DNA of 64,000 nt. It comes from Adiantum capillus-veneris (Eukaryota; Streptophyta; Polypodiopsida; Polypodiales; Pteridaceae). Made by a program: the position numbers and the translations under genes. Under the pieces are notes generated by a model. The model had not been told where the DNA came from. It did not search any database and saw only the letters and a program-made list of their open reading frames with translations. The stretch's first letter is position 1. Each line of letters opens with the position of its first letter. The DNA lies in assembly GCA_014529385.2 (NCBI GenBank), contig CM043942.1, positions 57,969,340 through 58,033,339 on the forward strand. The letters run 5' to 3'. Below, piece by piece: positions 1-12,427 of this stretch.

Positions 1-134
1 TGATAACAAAAGTGGTTTATGGAGCATTGCACGCCAAGGGAAGATCGTCTGACCATCCATCACAGAATGACTAGCTAAGGCTCAAGGAAGATAAAGCGGA
101 TGAACAACCCAAAGCACCCAGAGTTGCCACAAGA

Positions 135-486
135 TTGAAGTGTCGATTAGAGACCATGCAAGAGGGGCAGCCAGAGGTGAAAAAGGGAAAGAAAGAAATT
201 GTACAAGGACCAATCAAAGAGACAAAATCACACAAAGCGGCACGGCTCGAAAGATTAATGGAAAGCTTCAGAGCGGAAAGAGCACTCAAAGGAGATTTGA
301 GTGAGTTATGGAAGCCGTCCCTGGAAGCCATGTCGGGATCATCCCGAAGGGTGCACAGGGTTAGATTTGAATATTATATCAAAAAATTTGAGATGTTGGA
401 TGCTACGACAGAAAATTCCCAAATGTACCATTTACAGAAGAAGAAGTGGATGAAGTACGACGGCAACTGCTAGAAGAGCAAAAAGG

Positions 487-560
<74 letters not shown>

Positions 561-2699
561 AAGGCAGACAGAGACTTCAAGAAAAATCTGGCAACTCCAC
601 TGTCAAGCCCGGAGTCCAGCCCACCGCTATCACCACCTCCTCGTAGCCCTCCACAAACCCAACAAAACGAGGAGCTAGACAAATCTGAAGATCAAGAAGA
701 TTCAAGGCAAGAACAGAGCCAAGAGCAAGAGCAAAAAGAAGAAGCTAAGCCCAAAGATGAGCTGCCAGAGCCAGATGAAGCAAGGTTTAACACGTTTCTT
801 GATCTACTAGCTGTTGGATATTCAATAGAAGAGGCAGCTACAATAGCATTTGACTTGGCAAGCATAGGGCCCAAAGAACAGAAGTAGAGCTTGCAGTTAG
901 TGGAGCTAAAAGAGATGGCCACTAATACAGTGGACCTGCAGCCACCCACCAATGATTGGGATGTGGTGATGAACAAGCTAACCGGGCTCAGGGCACAATC
1001 GATGGCCACGAAAAGTGAGATGGCTAATCTCAAAGCCAATGAAGTCTTGATCAAATCTGAAGTAGACACACTACAAAGACAAAGCCAAGGGCATATAGAG
1101 AAAGAAGCAGAGTTGCAAGACAGTCTGGCCATGGCATTGCAAAGATTCCACGAGATGGAAAGAGAAAATTAGGCAGCAGCTCAAAGACTGCAAAGGAGCT
1201 GAAGACGAATACAGAAAACTCAGCAAGGCATTGACAGATGCAGAGAGGGAAAGTGATAACCTAACCCTACAACTTGCTGAAGAATCCAAGGAAGTGGAAA
1301 CACTGAGAAATGCCAAGGAAAAGGTAGAGCTAGAGAATGAGGTGAGCCAGGATGAGTTCATCAAGCTTAAAGAACAGATGAAAGTCAAAGATCAAACCAT
1401 CCAATGGCTACGGGCATCTCCTACGAGAGTCAGAGCTACTAGCTCGACTCACACCACTTCAGAGACGGAGCTTTATGAAGAACAAATGAAAGAGCTCCAA
1501 AAGGAGTTAACCTTAGAGAAAAAGCAGAGGCTGATGATGGCCGAGGGCTCAATGGTTATGCAAAACCGCATGGAAGAAGAAAACACAGCCATGAAGAAGG
1601 AGCTAGAAGCCATCAAGAGAAAGCTTGAGGAGGTGGAAAGGATAAATGCCGATTTGAACGACCTCCTTGTGAATATGGGAGAACAAGCTGAAGCAGAAAA
1701 GAAGGAATTTCTGAAGCAAATAGAAGAGCTGAGAGACCAGCAACAAACAGAAGAACAGTTTATCAGAGGGCCAGCAGCCATGGAGGAAATAGACTTAGAG
1801 AATGTGGCAAATCCTGTGGACACCACCATGTAAGAGGAAATCTGTGTAGGACCCTCTCGAGAGCCACAAGATCTAACACAAGAAGAAGAAGAGAAGCTGC
1901 AAAAGGCAATAGAAGAAGTAGTCAAAGACACAGCCAGAGAAGCTTTGGAATGGGAGTAGAGGGTCTTTAAATCAATGACTATTCAGAAGATAGATGCCAG
2001 CAACCTTCGGCGTGAATGGCTACAGCCCTCTCTTCCATATCCTCTGCTGAAATATGAAGCTTCCACAATCAACAAGCGGATCAGAGAGAAGCCAACAGTG
2101 CCAATGTACAAAGCAGACATCTCCAAGCCTGAAGGGGTAAAGTTGAGAGTCGAATCTCAGCCCAGGTGGAGAAAGGCATGGCACCTAAATTCATCAGAGA
2201 TAACCTCAGTTTCTGCCCTCTACCAAGGATGCGGATGTGGAAGGCCCATGAGCTATTGCAAAGAAGCCAACCTACTTGGCTAAATTACCTGAAGCTGCCA
2301 CGCTCGAAGGCAGACGAGAGAATAAGTGTTCAATACATGGTGAAAACCCTGATGGGCGCCATCAAATTGTTCACTGCCTCGCCTGACCTATCTTCCATCA
2401 TGATGGGAAAGATATGTAAAACACTTTTGGGAGTCTTTGAGACATTCAAACCAGGCCAGGCGACAAACAGTATCTTCTTATTTCAAGATACATACAGATG
2501 CGCATATGATATGTCTGGTCAGCCATCCTACAAGGAGATACATGCATTGTATCAAAGGATTATGTTTTTGCCATCCTATCACCTCCAGGCCTTTGAAGAA
2601 GCTTTCTACACCGGCTTCTTCACAATCAGCACTGACATATTCAACCCGACACTACTGGCTCAACATGCAAGATATGAGTCACTGCTCAAGATGAGATAA
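135..2699 (+). pseudogene. R1 coiled-coil retroelement protein (broken ORF)
   Basis: This is a roughly 850-residue coding region, now split over several frames: 135-473, 446-646, about 600-887, 891-1172, 1231-1833, 1975-2283 and 2166-2699. The N-terminal part is basic and Lys/Glu-rich. Next come a Pro/Ser/Gln-rich stretch and a long heptad-type coiled coil (891-1833, dense in E, K, L and Q). A C-terminal domain (1975-2699) contains FYTGFF and MFLPS motifs and a WLNYLKLP segment. The C-terminal domain matches the one encoded at 52917-53962 in the same order, so it is a real protein family. It lies directly before a polypurine tract and an LTR-like start, which places it inside an LTR retroelement in a gag or env-like position. 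No zinc knuckle, protease, RT or integrase is visible. I do not recognise the family. Its 5' part lies outside the window. Confidence 0.6.
489..554. repeat. (GA)33 microsatellite
   Basis: A perfect GA run inside the R1 ORF. The reading frame changes across it, so slippage here probably contributed to the break in the ORF. Confidence 0.95.
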
Positions 2700-2745
2700 A
2701 GCCTAAGATGAAGAAGCAGCTCAACAGCCATGTCGGGGACGACAT

Positions 2746-2762
2746 GAACAAGGAGGGGGGAG
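2746..2762 (+). other. R1 polypurine tract
   Basis: A purine run (AAGGAGGGGGGAG) ends immediately before TGTTAG. This is the usual layout of a plus-strand primer next to a 3' LTR. The R2 copy has the same arrangement at 53975-53991. Confidence 0.65.
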
Positions 2763-3659
2763 TGTTAGAAGCTGGACACACCCTACGGAAAATGACTGCT
2801 CCACGGATTATTATCTTTTGTAATTAAACATTTATTGAGGAAACCCGACATTTCACCTTTGTAAATATTGGGGCTTACAGAAGTTTCCAGATTGTATCCT
2901 AGTTTTAACATTTAGATTGAGTAGATGGTTAAATTGGAACATTAGGGTTTGAGAATTGCAAGGTATTTATACCACCTTTTCACCTTAATGAAGGACCTTT
3001 GTCATTTTAAAAAGTTTTGAAGTCTGTGAGTGAGCGTACTGTGTACGAGAAAGAGTGAGAGCTACATCTTGACTCTACGCGCGCACCGGTGGTCGGAATC
3101 GAGTGCAGAGAAGTGTAGTGTGTTGCCCCCTATGAGAGCTATGTACTAATACCTACATTGCGTGCGTACGGTCTGGTTTTGCGAGCTTCATCTGGTGATT
3201 CAATGAGCATACGTTGTCCGGTTTTGCATTGCAACATATCCACGTGTTCGCATTGGAGGAGCTACACATTAGGCACTTTAGATTTCGAAAACGATGACGT
3301 GCAAATTTCGGTCAGACATCCTACTTGATTTTGCACCGAGTGTTTTGGGTTGGGATTTTGATTCACAGACCTTAGGGAGAGCGACCTACTGGTGTTAGTA
3401 GGGTCTCCTTCAAGTTCTGTGGCGTTTCGAGATTGTTTGATGGGTATTTGGCTCTAGAAAGAGTTGTAGGAAGTTTCCTCTTATGCACTCCCGAAGGCTG
3501 TAGCTATACATTCGGTAGAGACCTTTGTAGGAATTAGTTAGGAGTAGGTCGAGTGTAGGTTGACACCCTATGCTTGCTTCCACCCGCCTGCGGGTCGAGC
3601 TTCATCCTTAGCTAACAAATCTTGTTAGGTGAGTTCTCGTTGTGCTAACGTCCATCGCA
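2763..3659 (+). mobile_element. R1 3' LTR (candidate)
   Basis: The segment starts TGTTAG right after the PPT and ends near CATCGCA. Its length, about 897 bp, is close to the 882 bp of the R2 candidate LTR. The two are diverged but share landmarks: a 'TTCCAG.TTGTATC' segment near base 130 and an 'AGCTTC.TCC' segment near the 3' end. The 5' LTR is outside the window, so the 3' boundary is inferred. Confidence 0.5.
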
Positions 3660-3712
3660 GCGTATCCGTACAACACCTCCTCTCGTCCTTGAGCTGCCAT
3701 GCAAAGGGATAA

Positions 3713-3787
3713 TATTCCCTCTCTCTCTCACCACACACACCCCCTTACCCCACTTCATTGCCAAAGAAGATCTCCCCGCCACCTCAT

Positions 3788-3840
<53 letters not shown>

Positions 3841-4322
3841 CCCCTTGTTCTCCAGCCTGTGCAGGCGCATCCGGTCAGGGAATTCTCTCTCTCCTACACA
3901 CACACACACCCTCATCCTTTCTCACCCTTGCACCCTGTCCCTCACCCCATCTCTCCCTCTCACATGCTCTACACACAGCCCCAGCCGGCTTATCCTCTCT
4001 CTCTCTCTCTCTCTCTCTCCCTCGCGGGCCTGTACAGGCGTAGAAAAAATTCACTCTCTCTCTCTCTATACACACAACACATACACACACACACACACCT
4101 TCCCCCCCCTTCATCCTCGCATAGTTGCACGCAAGCCGCCAGTCGCTAGCAGGCCCAAAAAAAGGCTAAAAATAATTATATATATATATATATACATATA
4201 TTATATATACATAATAAGGCCCCGTTCCCACGCATGCTTCGCGCACATACCCATACATACATACACTCACGCTTGTGCACTCACACATACACACACACAT
4301 CCGCCCACATGCACATATATAC
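3713..4322. repeat. microsatellite cluster
   Basis: Runs of CT (3791-3839, 4001-4020, 4052-4066), CA (3896-3910, 4082-4099), TA-rich sequence (4167-4213) and CATA/CACA sequence up to 4322. All ORFs here are low-complexity translations such as SLSLSL and THTHTH. I see no gene. Confidence 0.9.
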
Positions 4323-5445
<1,123 letters not shown>

Positions 5446-6185
5446 TTAAAGGCTAGATGGAAAGTTGCATCATGCCCCAGTAAATGGATGGAAGTTTAAA
5501 CCCTATAATTGCAGATTTATTGAAGAGTGTGCTGACACTTTTCTATGCATTACTGATGACAATTCGGATTGGGACACAGGCTAGAGACATGAATGTCTCC
5601 AGTCATCAGGGGAGGGCTATATGATGCATGCTTTTCACAACCCCCCAGAAGTTGTCACTTGTACATAGCCAAGAGGGGGGAAAAAAGATAAACTAAAAAA
5701 ATTTCATATTGTATCTTGAAGGCTTTTAGCTCCATGCATGATGCTAGTGTGGGCGAAAAATTGTAACTAGTTGAGAGGATGCAATTGGGGGATGTTGCCG
5801 AGTCATGACTTGATTTTGTTGCATGCGTGAGCTTCACATGAGAATGAGTTCCATGCATTGGTGAACTCCATGGTAAAGGAAATAGGAGTTGATTTCACTT
5901 AGGGAAAGAGTGAAGTTTGGAAGGTCAAGTGGCAAGATCCACCATCCCAGGATTTCCTTTAGAAATTACCTTGTGTATAGATATGATGCTTGGTGACATC
6001 ATGGACCCTTGAGGCATCTTGAGGCGTCAAGCCCATGTCGTGCATTTTGAAAGACTCCAAAGCAAGGTGCATGTGATGTGGGCCATCTTTCCCTTTGGCT
6101 TATAAGGAAAACAAGATTTTTTTAAAAATTACTTTTTCAATAGTTTTTCAAAAAGATGGATACCATATCATAAGTAGACCCCCCT
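5446..6185. other. no gene recognised
   Basis: Only short ORFs without family features are present. One G/A-rich run (about 5672-5691) is not followed by an LTR start I can recognise. Confidence 0.5.
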
Positions 6186-7325
6186 AGGACCCCCTCCATG
6201 CCCTCTCGCTGCTACCTACCCTCAAAATTTGGTTGGAACCATTTGGGAACCATATTGGAGCCATTCGGTGGAAAAAGCACGTAATTTGGGCCTTTTTCTT
6301 ATCACCTGGTCTTCTCTCATCTTGTCCTACTCATGTTCTTTCTCACACACACTTAGTTTTGCACAAAACTACCTTCATTCTTCATTCCTAATTAGTCCTC
6401 TCAAGCTTCCATGGCTGCACTTCATCCCCCTCCTTTTCCTTGTAAGAATGTGTGCTAGTTACCTACACACACACACACTAGTTAGCTACACACATAATAT
6501 AAGTATGGACTCATTATGAATCCCTATCCTGCATCACAAATCCCACTTCAACCCATTCAAATCAGTCATAAAAACTCAAAAATTCCATCACTTCACCCCC
6601 AAATCTCACTCATCGTCACATACATGCATCTACCTCTCTACTATGCACCATTGATCATGCACCTCCCTCTACCACCAATGGTGAGATGAGAACTCAATAT
6701 ATTCAAAGGCTCAAGGGTAAAGAAAAATTGCCGCCAGTAAGTGATGAAGAAATACCATTCCAAGTGGCAAGGTGAAGCTTCTAGGTGGAGCATCTACAAG
6801 GACAAAGTGGTGGCTCCCAAGGCATCTCGATTTGTCCCCCCTGATTTAGCCTTGGAAATTGTAATCATCCCTAATTATAATCATGCAATTAAATCTCTAT
6901 AAAGAACCCCAATCTCAGCCAAGGGGGCACTCCACATTGTATATTTCCTTCACTAAGCACTTGGGTGCAACCCTAAGCTACCACTAGTGTAATGGGAGGC
7001 GGAGTTTCATGTACATCTAGTCATTAGCAAGCTAGATTTGTGTGTGAGCTTTGCTACTTGCAACCTTCCCTTTGATGGAGTTGTGATGCTTACCCTTGCT
7101 CCACTCCACCTTGAAGTTTTGATAATGCTTACACTCTTTGTTTGTGGGTATGTATGTGTTTTGTAGAGTATGAGTGAGTATGTCGCATATTGTGGAGGTT
7201 TGAGACTGTAGTGAAGCATTGCACCACATTGTCATTGATCTTTCTTCCCTCCCGTCTTCCCACTCTCCAACACATTGCTATTACCTTCTCTTCTACTTCT
7301 CTTTCTACTTATTCTTCTTCTTCTT

Positions 7326-7414
<89 letters not shown>

Positions 7415-7770
7415 ATTGCCCATGCCATTGCAGCCATTTGATAGAGTTGGTCAAGAGAGGTATTGAATAGGAACCCCATCAAGCCTCTCATAGCACAAGA
7501 GTGGTTTCCACCTACCATCATCCTGCTCTTTTGACTTATTTTGAGTATGCACTCTCACTTGGCTGTTAGGAATTGGATTGGTGACGCTGCAACATGTATG
7601 TGTATCCTAGTGCCCTTGTGCATGTGTACCATGTATTGACTCTCACTTTGCGTCCTAGCCACACCTCTAGGTAGGTTGTACCCCAAAGATTTTTTTTTTG
7701 CCCTCCCCTGATGAGGTCCATGTGCATCATCTTGGTGTAGAGGCCACCAAGTCGTTGTTGCAGGCTGGGA
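6186..7770 (+). mobile_element. decayed gypsy-type LTR
   Basis: A TATAAAG box (6898-6904) is followed about 430 bp later by (CT)26 and (CA)13 at 7328-7407. A terminal segment 'CTTGGTGTAGAGGCCACCA' near 7730-7750 resembles the G1 LTR end 'TTGGTGTAGAGGCCGCCA'. This matches the G1 order of TATA, CT tract and conserved tail. The 5' boundary is uncertain and no PBS follows, so this is a solo or truncated LTR. Confidence 0.45.
7328..7407. repeat. (CT)n(CA)n compound microsatellite
   Basis: A near-perfect CT run followed by a CA run, located within the presumed U5 part of a decayed LTR. Confidence 0.95.
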
Positions 7771-9240
7771 TGGGGAAAAAAGGAGACCCACACAGTACAC
7801 TAGATGCTTGCCTCTCTATAGCGAAGGGATTCCACAGCATCGTTATCCTCTAATTAACACACACCCAAAAATCCGACCTGCAAATGACAATTTTCCATGC
7901 CCTAATCTAAACATCCCCGACTACCCATGCCCAACCTCCCATCATGCAATCATAGCACCAAGCCTCAACCCTTAAGAGCACCCGATCCCATAAGTATGTA
8001 ATCAAGAGTAGACTAGCACATATGGATACTTTCATGACCATTGGCATACACTGACATTTTGAAATCATTGGCATACACCACATTTAGATAGAGAGTACCC
8101 ACACACAAGATCCACTCATATATATGACATCCACATAAGCATGTGCACGGGGGACGAAAAAAATTATGTATGTCCACGAAAACAACAAGCATATGGAGAC
8201 TAGAGAGAATTCAATAGGCTTAAATTAGATCAAGCACTATACCGATGGGTTTCAAAAAGACATGCTCCTTGGTGAAGCTTTCAGCAAACCCTTGGTGGAT
8301 TATGAGCAAGAGAATGGCCTGATTTCCCTCCTCCTCTGCCCGCAACCCTTCAATCTTTGGCCTGGCTCTAGGTAGCTTGTGTCTTAACCTCTTTATGCAC
8401 CCAGATAGCACCCACAGCATCTCGTGTGTCCTCTCTTGGCATGCACCAACCTACAATTGACGGCCACTCTGTACCTTGATTTGGCGCCTTGTGTTCACGA
8501 CCTTCAAACCACAGCCGTCGCCCACCTATTGCGGCCTGCCTTTTAGACTATTGAAAGCCTTTCAGTTTTCTTGCCTGCCCTTTCACACAGCTCTCAGTGT
8601 TCCTTGTCCTCAGCACTTGTTCGGCCTTACTCCTTTTGTGTAGAACTGACCCCTTACGACGTTGGCCATCCTCCTCTGCAGTCCTCAACACCAATGACTG
8701 CGGCCTTCTACTTCTTCACCCGCATGCCCACCAGCTCACTTGAAGCGTTGGCTCCTCATGACAGTGGTCATCATACGCTACAGCCCTCAACACTCCCTCC
8801 ATGTGCTACCTGCTGCTCCCGATTCTCCTTCTCAAGGCCTCACCTTCATGCAACCCGTGGTCCACTCAGACTCCCAAGGCCCCCCTTTGGTTTCTTTATC
8901 TCTCACATGGCCAACCCTCTGGTGCCCCTCCCATCAAACTTATGCTTCTAGACCCTCTTCTTGACAGTTGGCGGCTCTTATTGCCATGCAATTCCCCTCC
9001 TATAGATGGCCGCCTTCCCTTTATGATGTTGGCAAAACTTGCTTGCGTTATGGGAGCCCTTGGATATCTCTGGTCTGCTCTCTCCACATCTGGCGATAAC
9101 TTTCCATGCTTGGTTGGCCTCACCATCTCGCCATGTAGCTCCCCATGCAATAGCGGTTCTCAACTGCCTCTCTCCAATGCCTCTTCTCCATGCTTTGACT
9201 CCCCGCGTCCATGGATACCTTTGTTGCACCGGTGAAAATA
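7771..9240 (-). mobile_element. diverged LTR related to element M
   Basis: The left end (TGGGGAAAAAAGGAGACCCA, then 'GCCTCTCTATAGC') matches in order the LTR starts at 57170 and 60393 of the minus-strand gypsy element M. Shared segments continue (ATCATTGGCA near 8063, CATATATATGAC near 8119). The right part is C-rich like the M LTR, but similarity by eye is weak. The open frames at 8571-9235 are probably by-products of this C-rich, stop-poor LTR. Confidence 0.45.
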
Positions 9241-9271
9241 TTCAGTTGTACTGTGAGTGGATTCGCATACC

Positions 9272-9374
9272 CCAACATGTGCCCTCTCTCATGAGAGGTA
9301 GCCGTGTGTGTCGCTGCCCTTATGTTGATAAGTTTGGATTCAATTATCCCATGTGCCCATGTGCGGTCGCTTTT
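9272..9374 (-). mobile_element. Copia A LTR, left part
   Basis: The text from 'CCCTCTCTCATGAGAGG' to the CACTA border parallels the Copia B LTR (42293-42400: 'CCCTCTCTTATGAGAGA', 'CCCATGTG.GG.CGC'). The LTR resumes at 24852 on the far side of the CACTA element. Its outer TG end is missing here, so the LTR is truncated on the left. Confidence 0.75.
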
Positions 9375-9510
9375 CACTACAAGAGGCTATTCATATTAGC
9401 GACGCTCACACTACGACTCTTAAAAAAAAAAAATCCCGGCGTCGCTATGAGCGTCGCAAATTTACTTGTAAATTTGCGACGCTCATAGCGATGCTCATAG
9501 CGACGCCGGC
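9375..9510 (+). repeat. CACTA left TIR and subterminal palindrome
   Basis: After the TIR come repeated TAGCGACG / CGTCGCTA motifs. The segment at about 9437-9508 is a long imperfect palindrome: GGCGTCGCTATGAGCG and GCAAATTTA read inward, then TAAATTTGC and CGCTCATAGCGA read outward. Such arrays are the usual binding region for a TNPA-like protein (inference). Confidence 0.85.
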
Positions 9511-9599
9511 TGGGCTATAAAAAATAACAGAGAGCGCCCCAAAACTCAGATCTCAGATCTGAGTTTTTCGGCGCCCTCAAGCAAGGAGCAGGTAACGCT

Positions 9600-9722
9600 C
9601 TCCCTCTCTCTCTCTCTCTCTCTTTCTTCTCCACACACACACACACACACACACACGAGGAGAGGAAGGAGAGCCAGGTATGCTCCTTTCCTCAACTCAC
9701 TCTCATGTTCCCTTCCCCTCTT

Positions 9723-9775
<53 letters not shown>

Positions 9776-9782
9776 TAGTGTT

Positions 9783-9836
<54 letters not shown>

Positions 9837-10075
9837 TACAAACATAAACAAAAACGCACACACACATACATAAACAAAGAATGCACACACACATTGAGAG
9901 AGAAAAAGAGAGAGAGAGCATGCATAAACAAAAAGCGCACACATTGAGAGAGGAAAAGAGAGAGAGAGAGAGAACATGCATAAACAAAAAACGCACACAT
10001 TGAGAGAGAAAAAAAGAGAGAAAACATGCATAAACAAAAAAACACACACACATTGAGAGAGAAAGAGAGAGAAAC
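9600..10075. repeat. microsatellites and ~50-bp minisatellite in CACTA left arm
   Basis: CT runs (9601-9622, 9727-9760), CA runs (9633-9655, 9761-9775) and a GA run (9787-9832) are followed by about four imperfect ~50-bp units at 9840-10074. Each unit reads roughly CATAAACAAAAA, then CGCACACA, then TTGAGAGAGA with a purine tail. The long minus-strand ORFs here (9692-10053) only translate these repeats. Confidence 0.9.
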
Positions 10076-10458
10076 TAATTTAACGTCGTAGGAAACTAAT
10101 TAAAATTAAAAGACCTAAAGATCTAGCCGACGAGGAGTTGAACTCAAGACCTATTATTCAAGAGGGAAATGGCATAACCAATCTATCATACTTGGCATGG
10201 GTGATGGAAAGGTTATACCATTTATCTCTTTTTATTGGCACACACATCCACACACGCGCACACACACAAGAAGAAGAGAGTTATAACGTCGTAGGAAACT
10301 ATCCTAAAAGACGTTAAAGATTAGGTTAGATATAGACTTATGTTAAATTAAATTTAAGTTTATTTAAGTTAAATTAGATTAAATTTAGGTTTATTTTTAG
10401 TTAGATTTACGTTTATTTACGTTAGATTTAGATTTACGTTATATTAGATTAGATTTAG
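10076..10458. other. no gene; AT-rich degenerate repeats in CACTA
   Basis: The phrase AACGTCGTAGGAAACTA occurs twice (10082 and 10285). A degenerate 'GATTTACGTT / TTTAGGTTTA' array fills 10320-10458. It ends in TTTAG just before the HMA reading frame and so looks like the 3' part of an intron of the captured gene (inference). Confidence 0.5.
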
Positions 10459-10819
10459 GTCTCCATAGACTGCGATGCCTGCATGAAGCGGGTGAAGAAA
10501 GCCCTCAATGGAATATAGGGTATTGTTGCCTTCACTCATGGTGGGCTCCGTCGATCCAAAAGTACTGGTGAAATGTCTTCAGAAGATAGAGAAGAAGGTG
10601 GATCTTCAGGGCGGCAAGAGTCACTACATCCCCGACAATGACCATCTAGACAACCTCTAGTCATTCAACAGCAACTTCAAAGTTAGTAACAAGAGCAAGA
10701 ACGGTCCAAAGGGCCAATTGCTGTCGTCAGATGTGGATGGAGATGAGGCAGCGTCACCGCCGGAAGTTAACTCTCACATCTATAGTGATGAGAATGCCAA
10801 CTCTTGCCGAGTTATGTGA
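10459..10819 (+). pseudogene. captured heavy-metal-associated (HMA) domain fragment, HIPP-like
   Basis: The conceptual frame starts V-S-I-D-C-D-A-C-M-K-R-V-K-K-A-L-N-G-I, with the CxxC metal-binding pair and following helix typical of HMA domains in plant isoprenylated metallochaperone-like proteins. A second block reads SVDPKVLVKCLQKIEKKVD, matching the last strand and helix of that fold. The tail is polar (GGK, DGDEAASPPE). There are in-frame stops after NGI (TAG) and at about 10660 (TAG), and no isoprenylation CaaX box at the end (10817-10819). The fragment lies 100 bp upstream of a truncated TNP2 exon inside the CACTA element. Capture of host gene pieces is known for CACTA elements. I infer a captured, non-functional exon preceded by intron sequence. 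Confidence 0.7.
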
Positions 10820-11897
10820 AAAATTATGTGTTAAATCAGTTTTAAGGTTCTTATAATCCCTATTAGTTTAGTTCTTTGTTTTTAATATAACATAATTTAT
10901 GTTAATATAACATAATCAGCACCTATGGCTAAGCTTGATTGTGCTGATCCGAGCCTATCACAAATTTTTGTTTATCATATTTTGTTGGTTTTCCTTGCTT
11001 CTAGAGGTTTACAATAAAAGAAAGAGTGAGAACAACCTCTTGGAAAAATTTTTAAAAAATGATTTTTTCTTGACTAGTTCACCGGAGGTGAAAGGTAGAG
11101 GGAGAACCTAGTGGTAAAGGGAAGGGAAAATATGTAAATGTGAAAAGAAAAGATATGATGTGGTTGTGGAGCCATGCACCCATGATTCAAGGGTCATGAG
11201 TGGCTCATATCATCATGGCTTTGGAGCCATATGATGATTCAAACAAATGGGACCCAAGTGGAAGACTTGGTAAAGGAAGAAACCAGGCACATGATTTTGT
11301 TGAATTTTAAAAAAATACTTCCACTCTGATCCAAGAAAAGTTGTCTTCATCAAAGTTGTAACTGACGAGCTGAAGATTCTGGCCATATTTTTTTTATAAT
11401 TTTTGCATCTACGGTCTAGGAGATATGGCCAAAATGGTGGACGGCAGTTTTTTCAACTGTGGTGGAGACCACCCCCCTACCTTTATACACACACACCCTT
11501 CCTTTTCCACATTGAGACCTTCTTTTAAATCATCCATTAGTCTTCTCACCCTCCTCTCCTTCCTCCTCTCTCTCAAGCTCAAAAACCCATCAAAGTTCCT
11601 CTTCTAATCACCTCTCAAGTCATGCTTAATCTTGTTGTAATTCATAAGTTCTCACTCAACCCCTTTCTATTATTACTAGATATGTATTGATTTTATGTAG
11701 ATTCTTTACATTTTAAAATAAGGAAGCTCTTGGACTCAAGCTATGGAGGAAGGAGTGAAGACAACACAAGTGATGATGGATAATGGGTCAACAAATCACT
11801 TGGAAGGAGCTTCTTCATTGGTTGAATGTCCCTAATCAAGCCTCATTTGTACAAATTACACTTGTATCTTAACCTCACTCCTAATCACTCTCTTTCC

Positions 11898-11906
11898 TAT
11901 ATAAAG
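11898..11906 (+). promoter_or_regulatory. G1 LTR TATA box
   Basis: TATATAAAG occurs 480 bp before the LTR end, and the identical element is at 19570-19578 in the 3' LTR. Transcription should start about 30 bp downstream (inference). Confidence 0.6.
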
Positions 11907-12218
11907 AGGCCTTCCCCTTTGTAATTTCAAGCTTCCCTCAGCCCATTGAGCCTTTGTATCACTCACCATGAGCCCATAAGCTCATTCATTCACTCTATTC
12001 TTGCACATTCTAGAGTGAAAATTGTTTCATGCTAGTAACCTCTCCTCCTCTTACTGATGTTAATTAAGAGAAATGTTTTATATGCATGTGAGAGTGCTTG
12101 ATGTGATCTTGGCTAATCCTTGAGTGATTGTTTGGTAATCTATATGCTATTTTTGTTGGGAGTGTTTGAAGTCATCCATTCCTTGTACACACACCACGGT
12201 TAATGCTTCATTCATAGT

Positions 12219-12220
<2 letters not shown>

Positions 12221-12255
<35 letters not shown>
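12221..12255. repeat. (CT)n in G1 5' LTR, 35 bp
   Basis: A CT run in the LTR tail. The 3' LTR counterpart is 73 bp (19893-19965). Confidence 0.95.
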
Positions 12256-12259
<4 letters not shown>

Positions 12260-12382
12260 TCGTGTAGCGGTCCTAGTTCACGCTTCCAAGACTAGGTGGT
12301 GCCCTCATCTCATTTCCCTTGTGGCGCAATGGAGTTTGTTTTGGTGTAGAGGCCGCCATTCCAAATTTCCTTCGTCATAAAT

Positions 12383-12400
12383 TGGTGCCCCCACGGAGGA
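12383..12400 (+). other. G1 primer-binding site
   Basis: TGGTGCCCCCACGGAGGA begins 5 nt after the LTR end. It starts with TGG, complementary to a tRNA CCA end, and matches the PBS-like sequences of G2 (33842) and M (60387, minus strand). The cognate tRNA is not assigned. Confidence 0.75.
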
Positions 12401-12427
12401 GTTCTCAAGCAGCGCTCTATCAATCCT

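Larger units (their letters stand above)
10945..12377 (+). mobile_element. G1 5' LTR
   Basis: 1433 bp, TG...CA. It contains a TATATAAAG box (11898-11906), a CT microsatellite (12221-12255) and a conserved tail running from 'GGTCCTAGTTCACG' to 'CTTCGTCA'. The 60-aa frame at 11425-11607 recurs in the 3' LTR only because the LTRs are copies. Confidence 0.95.

Noticed and set aside
8571-9235. Overlapping ORFs of 126-149 aa
   Set aside because: C-rich decayed LTR related to element M; no conserved protein between copies.
9692-10053. Three overlapping minus-strand ORFs of 96-119 aa with Cys/Val/Phe/Ser-rich sequence
   Set aside because: They translate the GA/CT/CA microsatellites and minisatellite of the CACTA arm in three frames at once; no unique protein signal.
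9840-10075. CRISPR-like regularly spaced repeats
   Set aside because: Units are contiguous imperfect minisatellites inside a plant CACTA element; no unique spacers or cas genes.
10120-10200. Possible tRNA-like sequence ('GAGTTGAACTCAAGACC')
   Set aside because: Similar phrases occur in plant transposons; no cloverleaf with a proper acceptor stem could be formed by eye.
11425-11607. 60-aa ORF repeated at 19095-19277
   Set aside because: Same reason: copies of the G1 LTR.
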